This document shows positions 36,633-45,800 of a stretch of 64,000 nucleotides of DNA, piece by piece. Source of the DNA: Pseudomonas benzenivorans. Lineage in GTDB: Bacteria; Pseudomonadota; Gammaproteobacteria; Pseudomonadales; Pseudomonadaceae. The stretch covers positions 3,844,001 to 3,908,000 of the forward strand of contig NZ_CP073346.1 in NCBI RefSeq assembly GCF_024397895.1. The letters run 5' to 3'. The notes below the pieces were generated by a model that saw only the letters and a list, made by a program, of their open reading frames with translations, was not told the origin of the DNA and ran no database searches. Each line of letters begins with the position of its first letter. Position 1 is the first letter of the stretch. The position numbers and the translations under genes were made by a program.

Positions 36633-37385
36633 ATGCTCAAAGCTCGCCTGATCTGCCTGGATGACCAAGCCCACGAGCACACCCACGACCACCATCAGTT
36701 GGTGCTGTCGCTGTCCGGGCGTGCCGAGTTCGAGGTCAACGGTCGAGGCGGCGAGGTGTGCCGGATGCGCGCCTGCCTGGTGCCGGGCGATGCCGATCAT
36801 CAGTTTGCCGGGGTCGGCGACAACCGCATGCTGATCCTCGACCTGGACGAGCAGGACACCCCCAGCGAAGACCTGGAGCTGCTCACCCACCTGTTCGAGA
36901 CGCCGCGTTACCCGCAGCTGGACGCCGACTTCCAGAACCTGCTGAGCTACGCGGGAGCCGAACTGGAGCGCTACGGCAGCGACCCGATGCTGGCCCGTGC
37001 CCTGGGCGGCGTGCTGCTGCGCGCGCTGCACCTGCGCCTGTTCGGCGAGCGGCAGGGGCGCGGCCAGGGCTCGCTCGACCTGGAGCGCCTGGACGCCTAT
37101 ATCGACGCGCACCTGGTGCGCCGCATCAGCGTCGCCGAACTGGCCCAGGTGGCCTGCCTGAGCCCCAGCCATTTTCATGCCCAGTTCAAGGACAGTGTCG
37201 GCCTGACACCCCATCAGTACCTGCTCAAGACTCGCCTGGACCGTGCCGCGCGCCTGCTGCGCGAGAGTCCGCTGCCGCTGATCCGCATCGCCGAGGAGTG
37301 TGGCTTCTCCAGCCAGAGCGCCTTGACTACGGCCATGCGGCGCTACCTCGGACTGACGCCCAAGCGCCTGCGCGCCAGCGAGTAG
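36633..37385 (+). CDS. pruR: AraC-family regulator, PruR-like (proline utilisation)
   Basis: This 250-aa regulator has an N-terminal cupin domain (HEHTHDHHQLVLSLSGRAEFEV) and a C-terminal double HTH (about residues 155-250: ISVAELAQVACLSPSHFHAQF and IRIAEECGFSSQSALTTAMRR). Position near putA/putP matches PruR of P. aeruginosa, which activates putAP in response to proline. Unlike that genome, several kilobases including a chemoreceptor operon separate it from putA here. The ATG 36633 gives the usual length; the frame is open further upstream without a ribosome site. Confidence 0.82.
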   Translation: MLKARLICLDDQAHEHTHDHHQLVLSLSGRAEFEVNGRGGEVCRMRACLVPGDADHQFAGVGDNRMLILDLDEQDTPSEDLELLTHLFETPRYPQLDADFQNLLSYAGAELERYGSDPMLARALGGVLLRALHLRLFGERQGRGQGSLDLERLDAYIDAHLVRRISVAELAQVACLSPSHFHAQFKDSVGLTPHQYLLKTRLDRAARLLRESPLPLIRIAEECGFSSQSALTTAMRRYLGLTPKRLRASE

Positions 37386-37496
37386 CGGCCAGCCCTCGGC
37401 CTGCACCGCCCCCGGCGACCTCATGCCGGAGCGTCGCGGTCCGCCTCGCCTTCAGGTAATTTTGCCGGATTGCCAATCGCATGGAGCAACACCGAG

Positions 37497-37700
37497 ATGC
37501 CATACGTCAATATCCAGATCACCAAGGGTGCGAGCCGCGAGCAGAAGGCTCAGCTGGTCAAGGAGGTGACCGAGTCCCTGGTCAGGGTGCTCGGCAAGAA
37601 GCCGGAGCATACCCACGTGGTGATTCAGGAGATTCTCGAGGAAGACTGGGGTTTTTCCGGAATGCTTACCGATGAGTGGAAGCGCCAGCAGGCAGACTGA
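37497..37700 (+). CDS. 4-oxalocrotonate tautomerase family protein
   Basis: This 67-aa protein starts MPYVNIQITKG, so removal of Met exposes the catalytic Pro1. A conserved lysine-rich helix (REQKAQLVKEVTESLV) and the EHTHVVIQEI strand are typical of small hexameric tautomerases. ATG 37497 is required by the Pro1 mechanism, so the longer frame upstream is rejected. No catechol meta-pathway gene is nearby; the natural substrate is unknown. Confidence 0.85.
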   Translation: MPYVNIQITKGASREQKAQLVKEVTESLVRVLGKKPEHTHVVIQEILEEDWGFSGMLTDEWKRQQAD

Positions 37701-38003
37701 GGGGCGAGTTGCCAGCCGGTGCTGATCGCCGGCGCGGCAGCGACCGTTACGGGGGAGCGTGTCCGGTGCAAGGCTGCTACCTCTGGGGGGCAAGTCCTGG
37801 CTGATGGATCGCTTTACCAGAGCCTGCGGCCACTGTCCTCCGTCGTTCGGCCCGTTGCGTCAACTGTGCTGTGCGATATCCTTGACAAGGCACAGGGAAC
37901 AGACCGTAGCCCGTGCTGCTCTATAGTTGAAACACTCACCTCCGCCGATCGGGTCGTGGTCGCGTCCGCCTGACGACGGTCTTTCAACAGAGAGGTAGGT
38001 CCC
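37701..38003. other. Intergenic stretch without a gene
   Basis: I see no coding signal in these 303 bp. A TTGACA (37883-37888) and a TATAGT (37923-37928) are present but 34 bp apart, so they do not form one promoter. The Shine-Dalgarno of the next small gene (AGAGAGG, near 37990) is the only clear element. Confidence 0.5.
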
Positions 38004-38255
38004 ATGAGCACCCTGCAATGCGTCCATCGTGACCACACCATAGTCGCAGATGTCGTCGAGCATCCCGGCATCCCCACTCCCTGGGCCGGTGGCTGTCATA
38101 TCACCACGCCGGACGGGCGTACCACCAAGCGCCTGACCCTGCCGGTGGACAGCCTCTATCTCGCCGAGCTGGAAAGCGCCCAGCGTGCCTCGATCGCCCA
38201 CGGCAAGTGGCTGGTCGACCAGGCCCTGGACCATGGCAAGCCGTTGTTCCACTAG
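38004..38255 (+). CDS. Small conserved-looking protein, function unknown
   Basis: This 83-aa soluble protein (MSTLQCVHRDHTIVADVVEH...) has no signal peptide or membrane segment and no motif I know. Codon use matches its neighbours, an AGAGAGG Shine-Dalgarno precedes the ATG, and composition is protein-like, so I regard it as real. It is followed after 128 bp by the HicA-like gene on the same strand. Confidence 0.6.
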   Translation: MSTLQCVHRDHTIVADVVEHPGIPTPWAGGCHITTPDGRTTKRLTLPVDSLYLAELESAQRASIAHGKWLVDQALDHGKPLFH

Positions 38256-38383
38256 ATAGGGACCTGAGCCGCCGCGCCCTGGCCGAGGCGAGCAGTCGCT
38301 CATGCTCGAAGGGTGATGCCCTCGGCTGGCGGGCGCGGCCCGCTATCCTTGCAGTAAGAGGGGCGCCGAGCGGAGGTCGAGCC

Positions 38384-38680
38384 ATGAGCCACAAGCATCA
38401 GAGCCTGCTGTACTCGATCTTTCAGGATCCGCTGCGCAGCAATATCCACTGGCGGGAGGTCGAATCGCTGCTGCATCACCTCGAGGCCACAATCGAGCCG
38501 ATTCTGGGCGCGCGTTTCCGGGTGACCCTCAATGGCTACGAGTTCATCCTGCACCACCCGCACAAAGGCAACGAGTGCAGCAAACAGGAGATCAAGCACC
38601 TGCGCGAGTGCCTGAGCAACGCCGGCATGACCCCCTCGGGCTACGACCAGAAGTTCGGCCGCGCCGCAGGGCCGGAGTAA
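38384..38680 (+). CDS. HicA-like mRNA-interferase-fold protein without HicB partner
   Basis: This 98-aa protein resembles the HicA/YcfA group: LLYSIFQDPLRSNIHWREVESLL, then GARFRVTLNGYEFILHHPHKG, which places a histidine in the short strand region where HicA has its catalytic His, and a helix KQEIKHLRECLSNAGM. The dsRBD-like order beta-beta-alpha fits. ATG 38384 has GGAGGT about 6 nt upstream. No HicB antitoxin gene is adjacent; the next gene is a DUF2905 membrane protein 9 bp away. It may be a domesticated, non-toxic family member. Confidence 0.65.
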   Translation: MSHKHQSLLYSIFQDPLRSNIHWREVESLLHHLEATIEPILGARFRVTLNGYEFILHHPHKGNECSKQEIKHLRECLSNAGMTPSGYDQKFGRAAGPE

Positions 38681-38689
38681 GGCCCCGCG

Positions 38690-38896
38690 ATGGCGCGCTG
38701 GCTGATGCTGATCGGGGTGGCGATGTTGCTGCTCGGCGCGGCCCTGCATTTCGCGCCCTGGCTGCTGCACTGGTTCGGACGCCTGCCGGGTGATATCCGC
38801 ATCGAGTCCGAGCGCGGCCGCGTGTTCATACCCCTGACCTCGATGCTGCTCGTCAGCCTGGTGTTGACCCTGCTGATCAATCTGCTCAGGCGCTGA
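38690..38896 (+). CDS. DUF2905 small membrane protein
   Basis: This 68-aa protein has two transmembrane helices (about residues 3-25 and 49-66) separated by LGRLPGDIRIESERGRVFIP, the signature of the DUF2905 family. It begins 9 bp after the HicA-like gene, so the two are probably co-transcribed. Function unknown. Confidence 0.82.
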   Translation: MARWLMLIGVAMLLLGAALHFAPWLLHWFGRLPGDIRIESERGRVFIPLTSMLLVSLVLTLLINLLRR

Positions 38897-38934
38897 GCGC
38901 GCAGCGCTGCCGGCTCGACACGGACGTGCAGCCG

Positions 38935-40212
38935 CTACTGATCCTGCCAATCCAGGTCGCAACAGAACACCCGCAGTAGGCCGCCGACATGAACGGTCTG
39001 CGACAGGGTGATGCACATGCGGGAATCCGCTATTGACAGGTAGGGTCGGCTGACCTGGACGACCCCCGGCTGTTTCAGGGCCCGGTAGTGGTAGTGCTTG
39101 TGCGACCAGTTGGCATGGTCGCCGCACAGCAGCGGGGCGAATTGCAGATTCAGCCGCTGCTGGGAATGCAGGGGATAGACGCTGGGCGACACCTGGTGAC
39201 CCGCCTCATCGAGCAGATAGCAGCGGACCGTGCGCGAATCGCTGAACAGCAGCGCGCTGCTTTGGGCGAACTGCTGGCGGGCGGTGAAGTCGGCCAGGGC
39301 CTGCTGGAACAGGCCTTCGATACCGCGCGAGTAGTGCTGCTGGTCGGCGCGGCGTTTGACACTTTGCCACTGCCGGCCGCGTCGCAGCCTGGCGAAGGTC
39401 TGGGCGACCCCGGGCGGGTCGACGATGCACGGCTGCGGCTTGGCGAAATGGAAGCCTTGAAGCATGTCGGCGTTGGCCGCGATGGCCAGCAGGGCCTCGT
39501 GTTCGCTCTCCACGCCCTCGACTACCACCAGGCAGCCGGCCTCGTGGAGCAGGCTGACGATGCCGTTGAGAATGCGTTCGACGCGACCGGAGCTGCTCGC
39601 ATCCTGAATCAGGCGACGGTCGATCTTGACGATGTCCGGCTCCAGATCCCAGATCCGGTCGAAATTGGAGTGGCCGGCGCCGAAGTCGTCGATGGCGATC
39701 AGGCAACCCAGCTCCCGGAAGTGGCGGATGAACTGCTTCAGTTGCGCCTGATCACGGACTTCGCTTTCGATGATCTCGATGACCAGCCGATGGGCGGGGA
39801 TGCCGGTCGCGTGCAGCAGGTTTCGGGTGAAGCCGATGTCCGGGCGCTCGCTGACCAGGTATTGCGAGTTCAGGTTGAGGAACAGCCAGGCGTGACCGCT
39901 GGCCTGGCGCGCGAAGTTGTGCATGTGCAGCGTGCGGCAGGTGCGGTCCAGCTCCAGGCATTCCCGGCCGTTTCTCGGCATGGCCAGCAGCGCCGCCGGT
40001 GACTCCGGGCGACCGTCGTCGTACTGGGCTCGCACCAACCCTTCGTAACCGACCGCGCGCCCGTGGGCGATGCTGAAAATCGGCTGGAAGTGGCTGCCCA
40101 GCGACAAATCGCGATAGCGGGTGTAGTGCACCGGTTCGGCTGACGGATCAGGCAGAGCTATGCGGGGGGCTACATTGTCGAGCTCTGGCAAGGGGGAGGC
40201 GGCATTGTGCAT
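38935..40212 (-). CDS. EAL-domain c-di-GMP phosphodiesterase with C-terminal Cache-like sensor
   Basis: This 425-aa protein has an EAL domain (about residues 35-270) with key elements present: YEGLVR, NLNSQ, EIIES, AIDDFGAGHSN, VKIDRRL, VVEGVES and LQGFHFAKP. The metal- and base-supplying residues appear intact, so c-di-GMP hydrolysis is expected. The C-terminal region (about 285-425) ends RPYLSIADSRMCITLSQTV, like the strand pattern of Cache/PAS-like sensors. It has no membrane helix. ATG 40212 has GGGGAAG overlapping the stop region of the NIT-like gene, 10 bp away, so it is the third gene of an operon with that gene and a chemoreceptor. Confidence 0.88.
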   Translation of the reverse strand: MHNAASPLPELDNVAPRIALPDPSAEPVHYTRYRDLSLGSHFQPIFSIAHGRAVGYEGLVRAQYDDGRPESPAALLAMPRNGRECLELDRTCRTLHMHNFARQASGHAWLFLNLNSQYLVSERPDIGFTRNLLHATGIPAHRLVIEIIESEVRDQAQLKQFIRHFRELGCLIAIDDFGAGHSNFDRIWDLEPDIVKIDRRLIQDASSSGRVERILNGIVSLLHEAGCLVVVEGVESEHEALLAIAANADMLQGFHFAKPQPCIVDPPGVAQTFARLRRGRQWQSVKRRADQQHYSRGIEGLFQQALADFTARQQFAQSSALLFSDSRTVRCYLLDEAGHQVSPSVYPLHSQQRLNLQFAPLLCGDHANWSHKHYHYRALKQPGVVQVSRPYLSIADSRMCITLSQTVHVGGLLRVFCCDLDWQDQ

Positions 40213-40222
40213 CTGGCTTCCC

Positions 40223-41074
40223 CTAGCGCTGCGGCTGCAGTTGCTGCAGTGCGGTATCCACCAGGGCCAGCAGCTCGTCGATGGCCTGGGTGGCGTGCTG
40301 AAAATAGGCCTTTGCGGCGATTGCCGGCTGCGCCTGGCCGAGCAACTCCTGTTCGATGCAGCGCAGGAAGTCGTCGATCACCCGTTGCCGATGAGGCAGG
40401 TGGAACAGGTCGCCCTGCGGTTGTTCGCCGGTATGGCGCTGCAGGGTCGCGAAGGCTGTGCCGGCCAGCAGCTGAATCTTCTGGTAGAGAAAGCGCAGGC
40501 GCACGCGCTGCTCGGCGCTGCTCCTGCCGGCGGCCGCGATACCGGTGCCCAGGGCGCGCGCCTGGCCCGCCCATTCCGCCGCCTGAACCACCTCGCGCCA
40601 GATGCAGGGTAGGTAGTTTAGGGCGGCGCGGCCCTCGCTCAGGTCGACTTCGCTGGCCACATCTTCCATCAGGTAGATGCTGTTGCGGATGATCAGGTGG
40701 TGCTGGGTCAGGTTGTTCGCCGGGGTGCCGATGCGTCCTTCGCGCAGGCGCGACCAGTGATCGATCAGGCTGCTCCAGGCGTCCTGGTGGCTGCCTCCGA
40801 GCTGCTGTGCCTCGCGGATATGCTGGTCCAGTTGCTGCCGCGTATCGGTAAGGTCCTTGTCCATGCTGGCATCGCCACAGAGCAGACCATTGCTCAGGCC
40901 TCGGTGGCGCTGAAAACCGGCGATCAGCACGCGTAGAAGGGCCAGCTGGCGGATGTTCAGCTGAATCTGCATCTGCTTGTTCCGCTGCGTTCGCCGGTGC
41001 AGGACGTAGAAGGCCAGGGTCAGAGCGGCGGCGCCGGCGCCCAGGTAGAGCCCGAGTGGGTAGAAGTCGTCCAT
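40223..41074 (-). CDS. NIT-like membrane-anchored sensor protein
   Basis: This 283-aa protein has one N-terminal helix (about residues 6-24) followed by HRRTQRNK, which places the rest in the cytoplasm by the positive-inside rule. The helical domain resembles a nitrate/nitrite-sensing (NIT) domain: LLRVLIAGFQRHRGLSNGLL in the first half and VVQAAEWAGQARALGTGI in the second. There is no kinase, HAMP or methyl-accepting part. It starts 5 bp after the MCP stop and ends 10 bp before the EAL gene. A paralogue lies at 35655-36365. I infer it is a detached sensor for the MCP or the EAL protein. Confidence 0.7.
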   Translation of the reverse strand: MDDFYPLGLYLGAGAAALTLAFYVLHRRTQRNKQMQIQLNIRQLALLRVLIAGFQRHRGLSNGLLCGDASMDKDLTDTRQQLDQHIREAQQLGGSHQDAWSSLIDHWSRLREGRIGTPANNLTQHHLIIRNSIYLMEDVASEVDLSEGRAALNYLPCIWREVVQAAEWAGQARALGTGIAAAGRSSAEQRVRLRFLYQKIQLLAGTAFATLQRHTGEQPQGDLFHLPHRQRVIDDFLRCIEQELLGQAQPAIAAKAYFQHATQAIDELLALVDTALQQLQPQR

Positions 41075-41079
41075 GCCGA

Positions 41080-42198
41080 TTACCCCGTCAGGTGAGCCAG
41101 ATGGTGGGCGATGGCGCGGGCCTGGTCGGCGGCCCGCAGGTTTTCGGCGTTGCCCTGGCGGACGTGGTCGGCCAGTTCGGCGATCTCCGCCACGGCCTTG
41201 CCCTGCTGCTCGGTGCTGACGGCCACCTGATCGACCTGCTCGGTCAGTTGCCGGGTGCATTGCTGCGCCCGATCGAGCAGGCTGCGCACCGCCTCGGAAC
41301 TGTTGGCACTGCGCTGCGCCAGCTCGCTGAGCCCCGCCACCTGCACGGTGGCGCCCTGTATGTGCTGTTGCACCGACTCGATGTTGCGGCTGATCTCCGC
41401 CGCCGACTCCTGGCTGTGCTGCGCCAGGCGGCGCACTTCATCGGCGACCACGGCAAAGCCACGGCCGCTCTCGCCGGCCCGGGCGGCCTCGATGGCCGCG
41501 TTCAGGGCGAGCAGGTTGGTTTGCGCAGCGATGCCGCGGATGGTCCCGGACATTTCGTTGATGGTGTGCGAGTTGCTGTTCAGTTGCTGGATCAGCTCGT
41601 TGGTGGCCTGAGCCTGCCGGGTCATATCGGCGACCTGAGACACCAGTTCGGTGAGTCGGGCGATGCCGTCGCTCAGCTGTTCGCTGGTCACCAGGCTGGT
41701 CTGTCGCGACTCGTCGGCCAGGGCCGCGACCTGGACGATGCTCACATTCAGTTGCTCGACGGCGGCGGCGGCCAAGCTGGCCGAATCGCTCTGGCCCTCG
41801 GCGTTGCGGGTCACCAGCACGGCGCTGTGCTCGAGCTCCTGGGAGGAGTGGGAGATCTCATCCAGACGCTGCTGCAGCAGCTGCTGTTGGCGCTGCTCGC
41901 GATGCAGCCACTGCTGCAGGCTACGGCTGATCGGCTGGAGCAACGGCCACTCAAGTGAGCCGGGGGCGTCCTGGCTGGCGTCGTCGCAATAGCGTTGCAG
42001 CTGCAGCACCTCCTGCCACAGCAGCCACAGGCTGGAGATGCCCAAGTAGGCCAGCAGGACCCAGGCCAGCGCTGCGGGCTGGGTGGGCAGCAGCGCTGCG
42101 GCACCTGCTGCCAGGGTGATGCAGGCCAGGGTGCGCAGCATGCCGGCAATGCCCAGTACTCCGAGCAGCAATAAGGCGGGATAGGTAAGCCATTTCAT
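41080..42198 (-). CDS. Methyl-accepting chemotaxis protein lacking a ligand-binding domain
   Basis: This 372-aa receptor has three closely spaced N-terminal hydrophobic segments (about residues 4-60) with no periplasmic domain and no recognisable HAMP, then a long coiled-coil signalling domain. The CheA/CheW-binding tip is fully conserved ([15 protein letters not shown] ... [15 protein letters not shown]). Methylation-type Gln/Glu positions flank it. There is no CheR-tethering pentapeptide at the C-terminus. As it has no sensor of its own, input must come from the membrane segments or a partner such as the NIT-like protein encoded 5 bp downstream. Confidence 0.88.
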   Translation of the reverse strand: MKWLTYPALLLLGVLGIAGMLRTLACITLAAGAAALLPTQPAALAWVLLAYLGISSLWLLWQEVLQLQRYCDDASQDAPGSLEWPLLQPISRSLQQWLHREQRQQQLLQQRLDEISHSSQELEHSAVLVTRNAEGQSDSASLAAAAVEQLNVSIVQVAALADESRQTSLVTSEQLSDGIARLTELVSQVADMTRQAQATNELIQQLNSNSHTINEMSGTIRGIAAQTNLLALNAAIEAARAGESGRGFAVVADEVRRLAQHSQESAAEISRNIESVQQHIQGATVQVAGLSELAQRSANSSEAVRSLLDRAQQCTRQLTEQVDQVAVSTEQQGKAVAEIAELADHVRQGNAENLRAADQARAIAHHLAHLTG

Positions 42199-42810
42199 GG
42201 GTCTGGTTCTCCAGCTGGTGCCGAAAAAAAACGCCTGAAGCCCCGCGAAACAGCCGCAGTGGGTTCAGGCGCCTTTGCCTTGCAGGGGCGAGCCCTGCCG
42301 AAGTGATCGTTCGTAGTGGCAGCAATGCAGAAAGAGTGCCATGGGGACGAGGCATTGGCCGCAGGAGTGGGCAGGGTTCTGGAACGCGGTCGAGCTTCTG
42401 TTCGAGGCGGCTTCAGCCGAGGTAATCGCTCACCAGAATGGTGCGCTGAGCGCTCTCCCGGCACGCCTTTCGCCCATTATCTGGCCGGCGTCGTGGGGGC
42501 AGCTGCCGGCTGTAGCGCCTCGATGCGCAGTCTATGACGCGCTCGCCCGGCATAGGCGGCTCTGGCGCGGGCATCCGCGGCGTCTCATCGTCGCCTGTCG
42601 GCAAACGCGCGTTGGTGATTAGCTCCTGGGCTCGGAGCTTTCTGCAAAAAATACCGAGTTTTCAGCAAGAAGCTGTCATGGCTCTGCCACTAAATTCCGC
42701 AATCCACTCGCGCCGTGCGTGCCTGCGTCCCCATGTGGTCGTGCCACAGGGACCGTGCTCAGCCGGTAGCCGCGGTTTTTAACAACAGTCTCCATAAGAG
42801 GATGGGCGTG
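42199..42810. other. Divergent MCP/putA control region, 612 bp without a convincing gene
   Basis: The stretch must hold promoters for both the MCP operon and putA. It contains the leader terminator and hairpin described separately (42224-42298), a 6-bp hairpin AGCTCC / GGAGCT (42621-42639), and AACAACAG (42782-42789 region) just before the putA ribosome site, one base off the CA motif. Open frames on both strands (for example 42341-42622, plus) look like chance; one begins with protein-like composition but has no ribosome site. Confidence 0.5.
42224..42271 (-). terminator. Intrinsic terminator-like hairpin in the leader of the MCP operon
   Basis: On the minus strand CGCCTGAA and TTCAGGCG form an 8-bp stem, extended by CCC/GGG past a one-base bulge, followed by eight T residues (A run 42224-42231 on plus). 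It ends only about 26 nt before the MCP start codon, so it would stop transcripts arriving from upstream. A second 6-bp hairpin (GCAGGG / CCCTGC, 42282-42298) stands just before it. This is the layout of an attenuator or riboswitch expression platform, or of a small RNA ending here. Confidence 0.7.
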
Positions 42811-45800
42811 ATGTTCAAAGCCAGTCACGTCTTGCAGGACGAGTTCCAGAACCGGATCTCTGCCGCCAAGGCCGCCGATTTTTTTCCTGTCATCAGCGCC
42901 AACTACAGCGTTGACGAGGCAGCCTATCTCACCGAGCTGCTGCAGCTCGCCGACCCCGGTGATGCCGGCATCGAGGCCATACGCCGCAGTGCCCGCACCC
43001 TGATCGAAGACGTGCGCAGCCGCGACAATGCCGTCGATACCCTCGACGCCCTGCTGCGCCAGTACAGCCTCGACACCCAGGAAGGGCTGATGCTCATGTG
43101 CCTGGCCGAGGCGCTGCTGCGCGTGCCGGACGCCGCCACCGCCGATGCGCTGATCCGCGACAAGCTCAACGCCGCCGAGTGGGAACGCCACCTGGGCCAG
43201 AGCGACAGCGTGCTGGTCAACTTCGCCGCCTGGGGCCTGGTGATGACCGGCAAGGTTGTCGATCCGGAGGCCGCCGACGGCCGCCCGAAGAGCATCCTCG
43301 GCAAACTGATCCAGCGCTCCGGCGAGCCTGTGATTCGCGCGGCGATGAACCAGGCCATGAAACTCATGGGCAAGCAGTTCGTGCTCGGCCGCACCATCGC
43401 CGAGGCGCTGAAGAACGGCCGCCCGGAACGCGAGAAGGGCTACACCTATTCCTTCGACATGCTCGGCGAGGCGGCGCTTACACAAGCTGACGCCGAGAAG
43501 TACATGGCCGACTACCGCAAGGCCATCGAGACCGTCGGCGCCGAGCCCCAGGTCGGCCCCGGCCCCAAGCCGTCCGTGTCGATCAAGCTGTCCGCCCTGC
43601 ACCCGCGCTATGAAGTGGCGCAGCGCGAGCGCGTGCTCACCGAGCTGTTCGCCAATGTCCGCGAGCTGGCGATCCTGGCTCGCGAGCTGGGCGTGGGCAT
43701 CTCGGTGGACGCCGAGGAGGCCGATCGCCTGGAGCTGTCGCTGGAGCTGTACGAGAAGCTGATGCGCGACCCGGCCATCAAGGGCTGGGGCGAGTTCGGC
43801 CTGGTGGTGCAGGCCTATTCCAAGCGCTGCCTGCCGGTGCTGGTGTGGCTGACCCTGCTCGGCAAGGAACTCGGCGCCAAGATGCCGCTGCGCCTGGTCA
43901 AGGGCGCCTACTGGGACAGCGAGATCAAGCAGTGCCACGTCCAGGGCCTGGATGGCTTCCCGGTGTTCACCCGCAAGGAGGCCACCGACACCTCCTACCT
44001 GGCCTGTGCGCGCTTTTTGCTGTCGGACTTCACCCGAGGGGTGATCTACCCGCAGTTCGCCAGCCACAACGCCCACACCGTCAGCTCCATTCTGTCGATG
44101 GCCGCCGAGCACCAGCAGCCCCGCGAGTTCGAGTTCCAGCGCCTGCATGGCATGGGCGACGCGCTCTACGACACCGTGCTGGAGAAGCATGGCAGGACCG
44201 TGCGCATCTACGCCCCGGTCGGCGCCCACAAGGACCTGCTGCCCTACCTGGTGCGGCGCCTGCTGGAAAACGGCGCGAACTCCTCGTTCGTCCACCAGCT
44301 GGTCGACCCGAGCACCCCGGTCGAGTCCCTTCTCGATCACCCGGTGACGCAACTTCGCAAGTTCAAGTCGCTCAGTAATGAGAAAATTCCACTTCCGCCC
44401 GCGCTGTTCGGCGCCGCGCGGAAAAACTCCCAAGGCATCAACATGAATATTCAGCACTCCTGGGCCGAACTCGAGTCCGTCTACCAGCCGCACCTCGACC
44501 GTCAATGGCAAGCCGCTCCGGTGATCAACGGGCAGAAGCTGGCCGGCACCGCCCAGGAAGTCCGCTGCCCCTACGAGCTGAGCCGTGTGGTCGGCAGCGC
44601 CCAGTTCGCCAGCGCCGCCCACGCCGCCCAGGCCCTGGACGTGCTGCAGGCCGCCTGGCCGCGTTGGAATGCCACCGCCATCGATGCCCGTGCGAGCATT
44701 TTCGAGCGCCTGGCCGATCAGCTGGAAGCCAACCGTGGCGAGTTGATGGCCCTGTGCACCCTGGAAGCCGGCAAGAGCCTGCAGGACGGCATCGACGAAG
44801 TGCGCGAGGCCGTGGACTTCTGCCGTTACTACGCCCAGCAGGCTCGCCTGCGCCTGGGTCGTGAAGAGCTGCAGGGGCCGACCGGCGAGCGTAACGAGCT
44901 GTTCCATGAAGGCCGCGGCATCTTCGTCTGCGTCAGCCCCTGGAACTTCCCCCTGGCCATCTACCTGGGCCAGATCGTTGCCGCCCTGGTGGCGGGCAAC
45001 TGCGTGCTGGCCAAGCCGGCCGAGCAGACCAGCCTGATCGCCGCCCGCGCCCTGGAACTGATGTTCGAAGCCGGCCTGCCGCAGGATGTGATCGCCTTCC
45101 TGCCGGGCGACGGCGCCACCCTCGGTGGCGTGTTCTGCCGCGATGCCCGCGTCGCCGGCGTCTGCTTCACCGGCTCGACCGACACCGCGCGCATTATCAA
45201 CCGCCAGCTGGCCGAGAAGGCAGGCCCGATCGCCGCCCTGATCGCCGAGACCGGCGGCCAGAACGCCATGATCGTCGACTCCACCGCGCTGCCCGAGCAG
45301 GTGGTCAAGGATGCCGTGCAGTCGGCCTTCACCAGCGCCGGCCAGCGCTGCTCGGCGCTGCGCGTGATGTACGTGCAGGCCGATATCGCCGAGCGGGTGA
45401 TCGAGCTGCTCAAGGGCGCCATGGCCGAACTCAAGGTCGGCCCGACCCACCAGCGCGTCAGCGACGTCGGTCCGGTCATCGACGCCGAAGCCAAGGCCGG
45501 CCTGGAGGCCCACATCGCCCAGCTCAAGGGCGAGGGCAAGCTGATTGCCGAAGCCACGCTGCCGGCCGGTCTGGACGGCCATTTCGTCGCCCCGGTGGCC
45601 TTCGAGATCGGCGGCATCGCCGAGCTGAAGAAGGAAAACTTCGGCCCCATCCTGCACATCGTCCGCTACCAGGCGGCCGACCTGGACAAGGTGGTGGCCG
45701 CCATCAACGGCACCGGCTACGGCCTGACCCTCGGCGTGCACAGCCGCAACGAGGAAACCGCTCAGCGCATCGAGTCCCTGGCGCGGGTCGGCAACCTCTA

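Noticed and set aside
42282..42560. A glycine or cobalamin riboswitch in the MCP leader
   Set aside because: A GGGAGAG-like start is present on the minus strand, but the downstream conserved segments of the glycine aptamer are missing and no B12 box was found; left as an unclassified leader.
42341..42622. A 93-codon plus-strand frame (WPQEWAGFWNAVELLFEAAS) in the MCP/putA gap
   Set aside because: The first half looks somewhat protein-like, but there is no ribosome site, it overlaps other frames, and its end is Arg-rich noise; insufficient support.
42676..45741. A 1021-codon open frame opposite putA
   Set aside because: It mirrors putA exactly, has His/Gln/Gly-rich composition typical of a high-GC antisense frame, and putA itself has all catalytic motifs.
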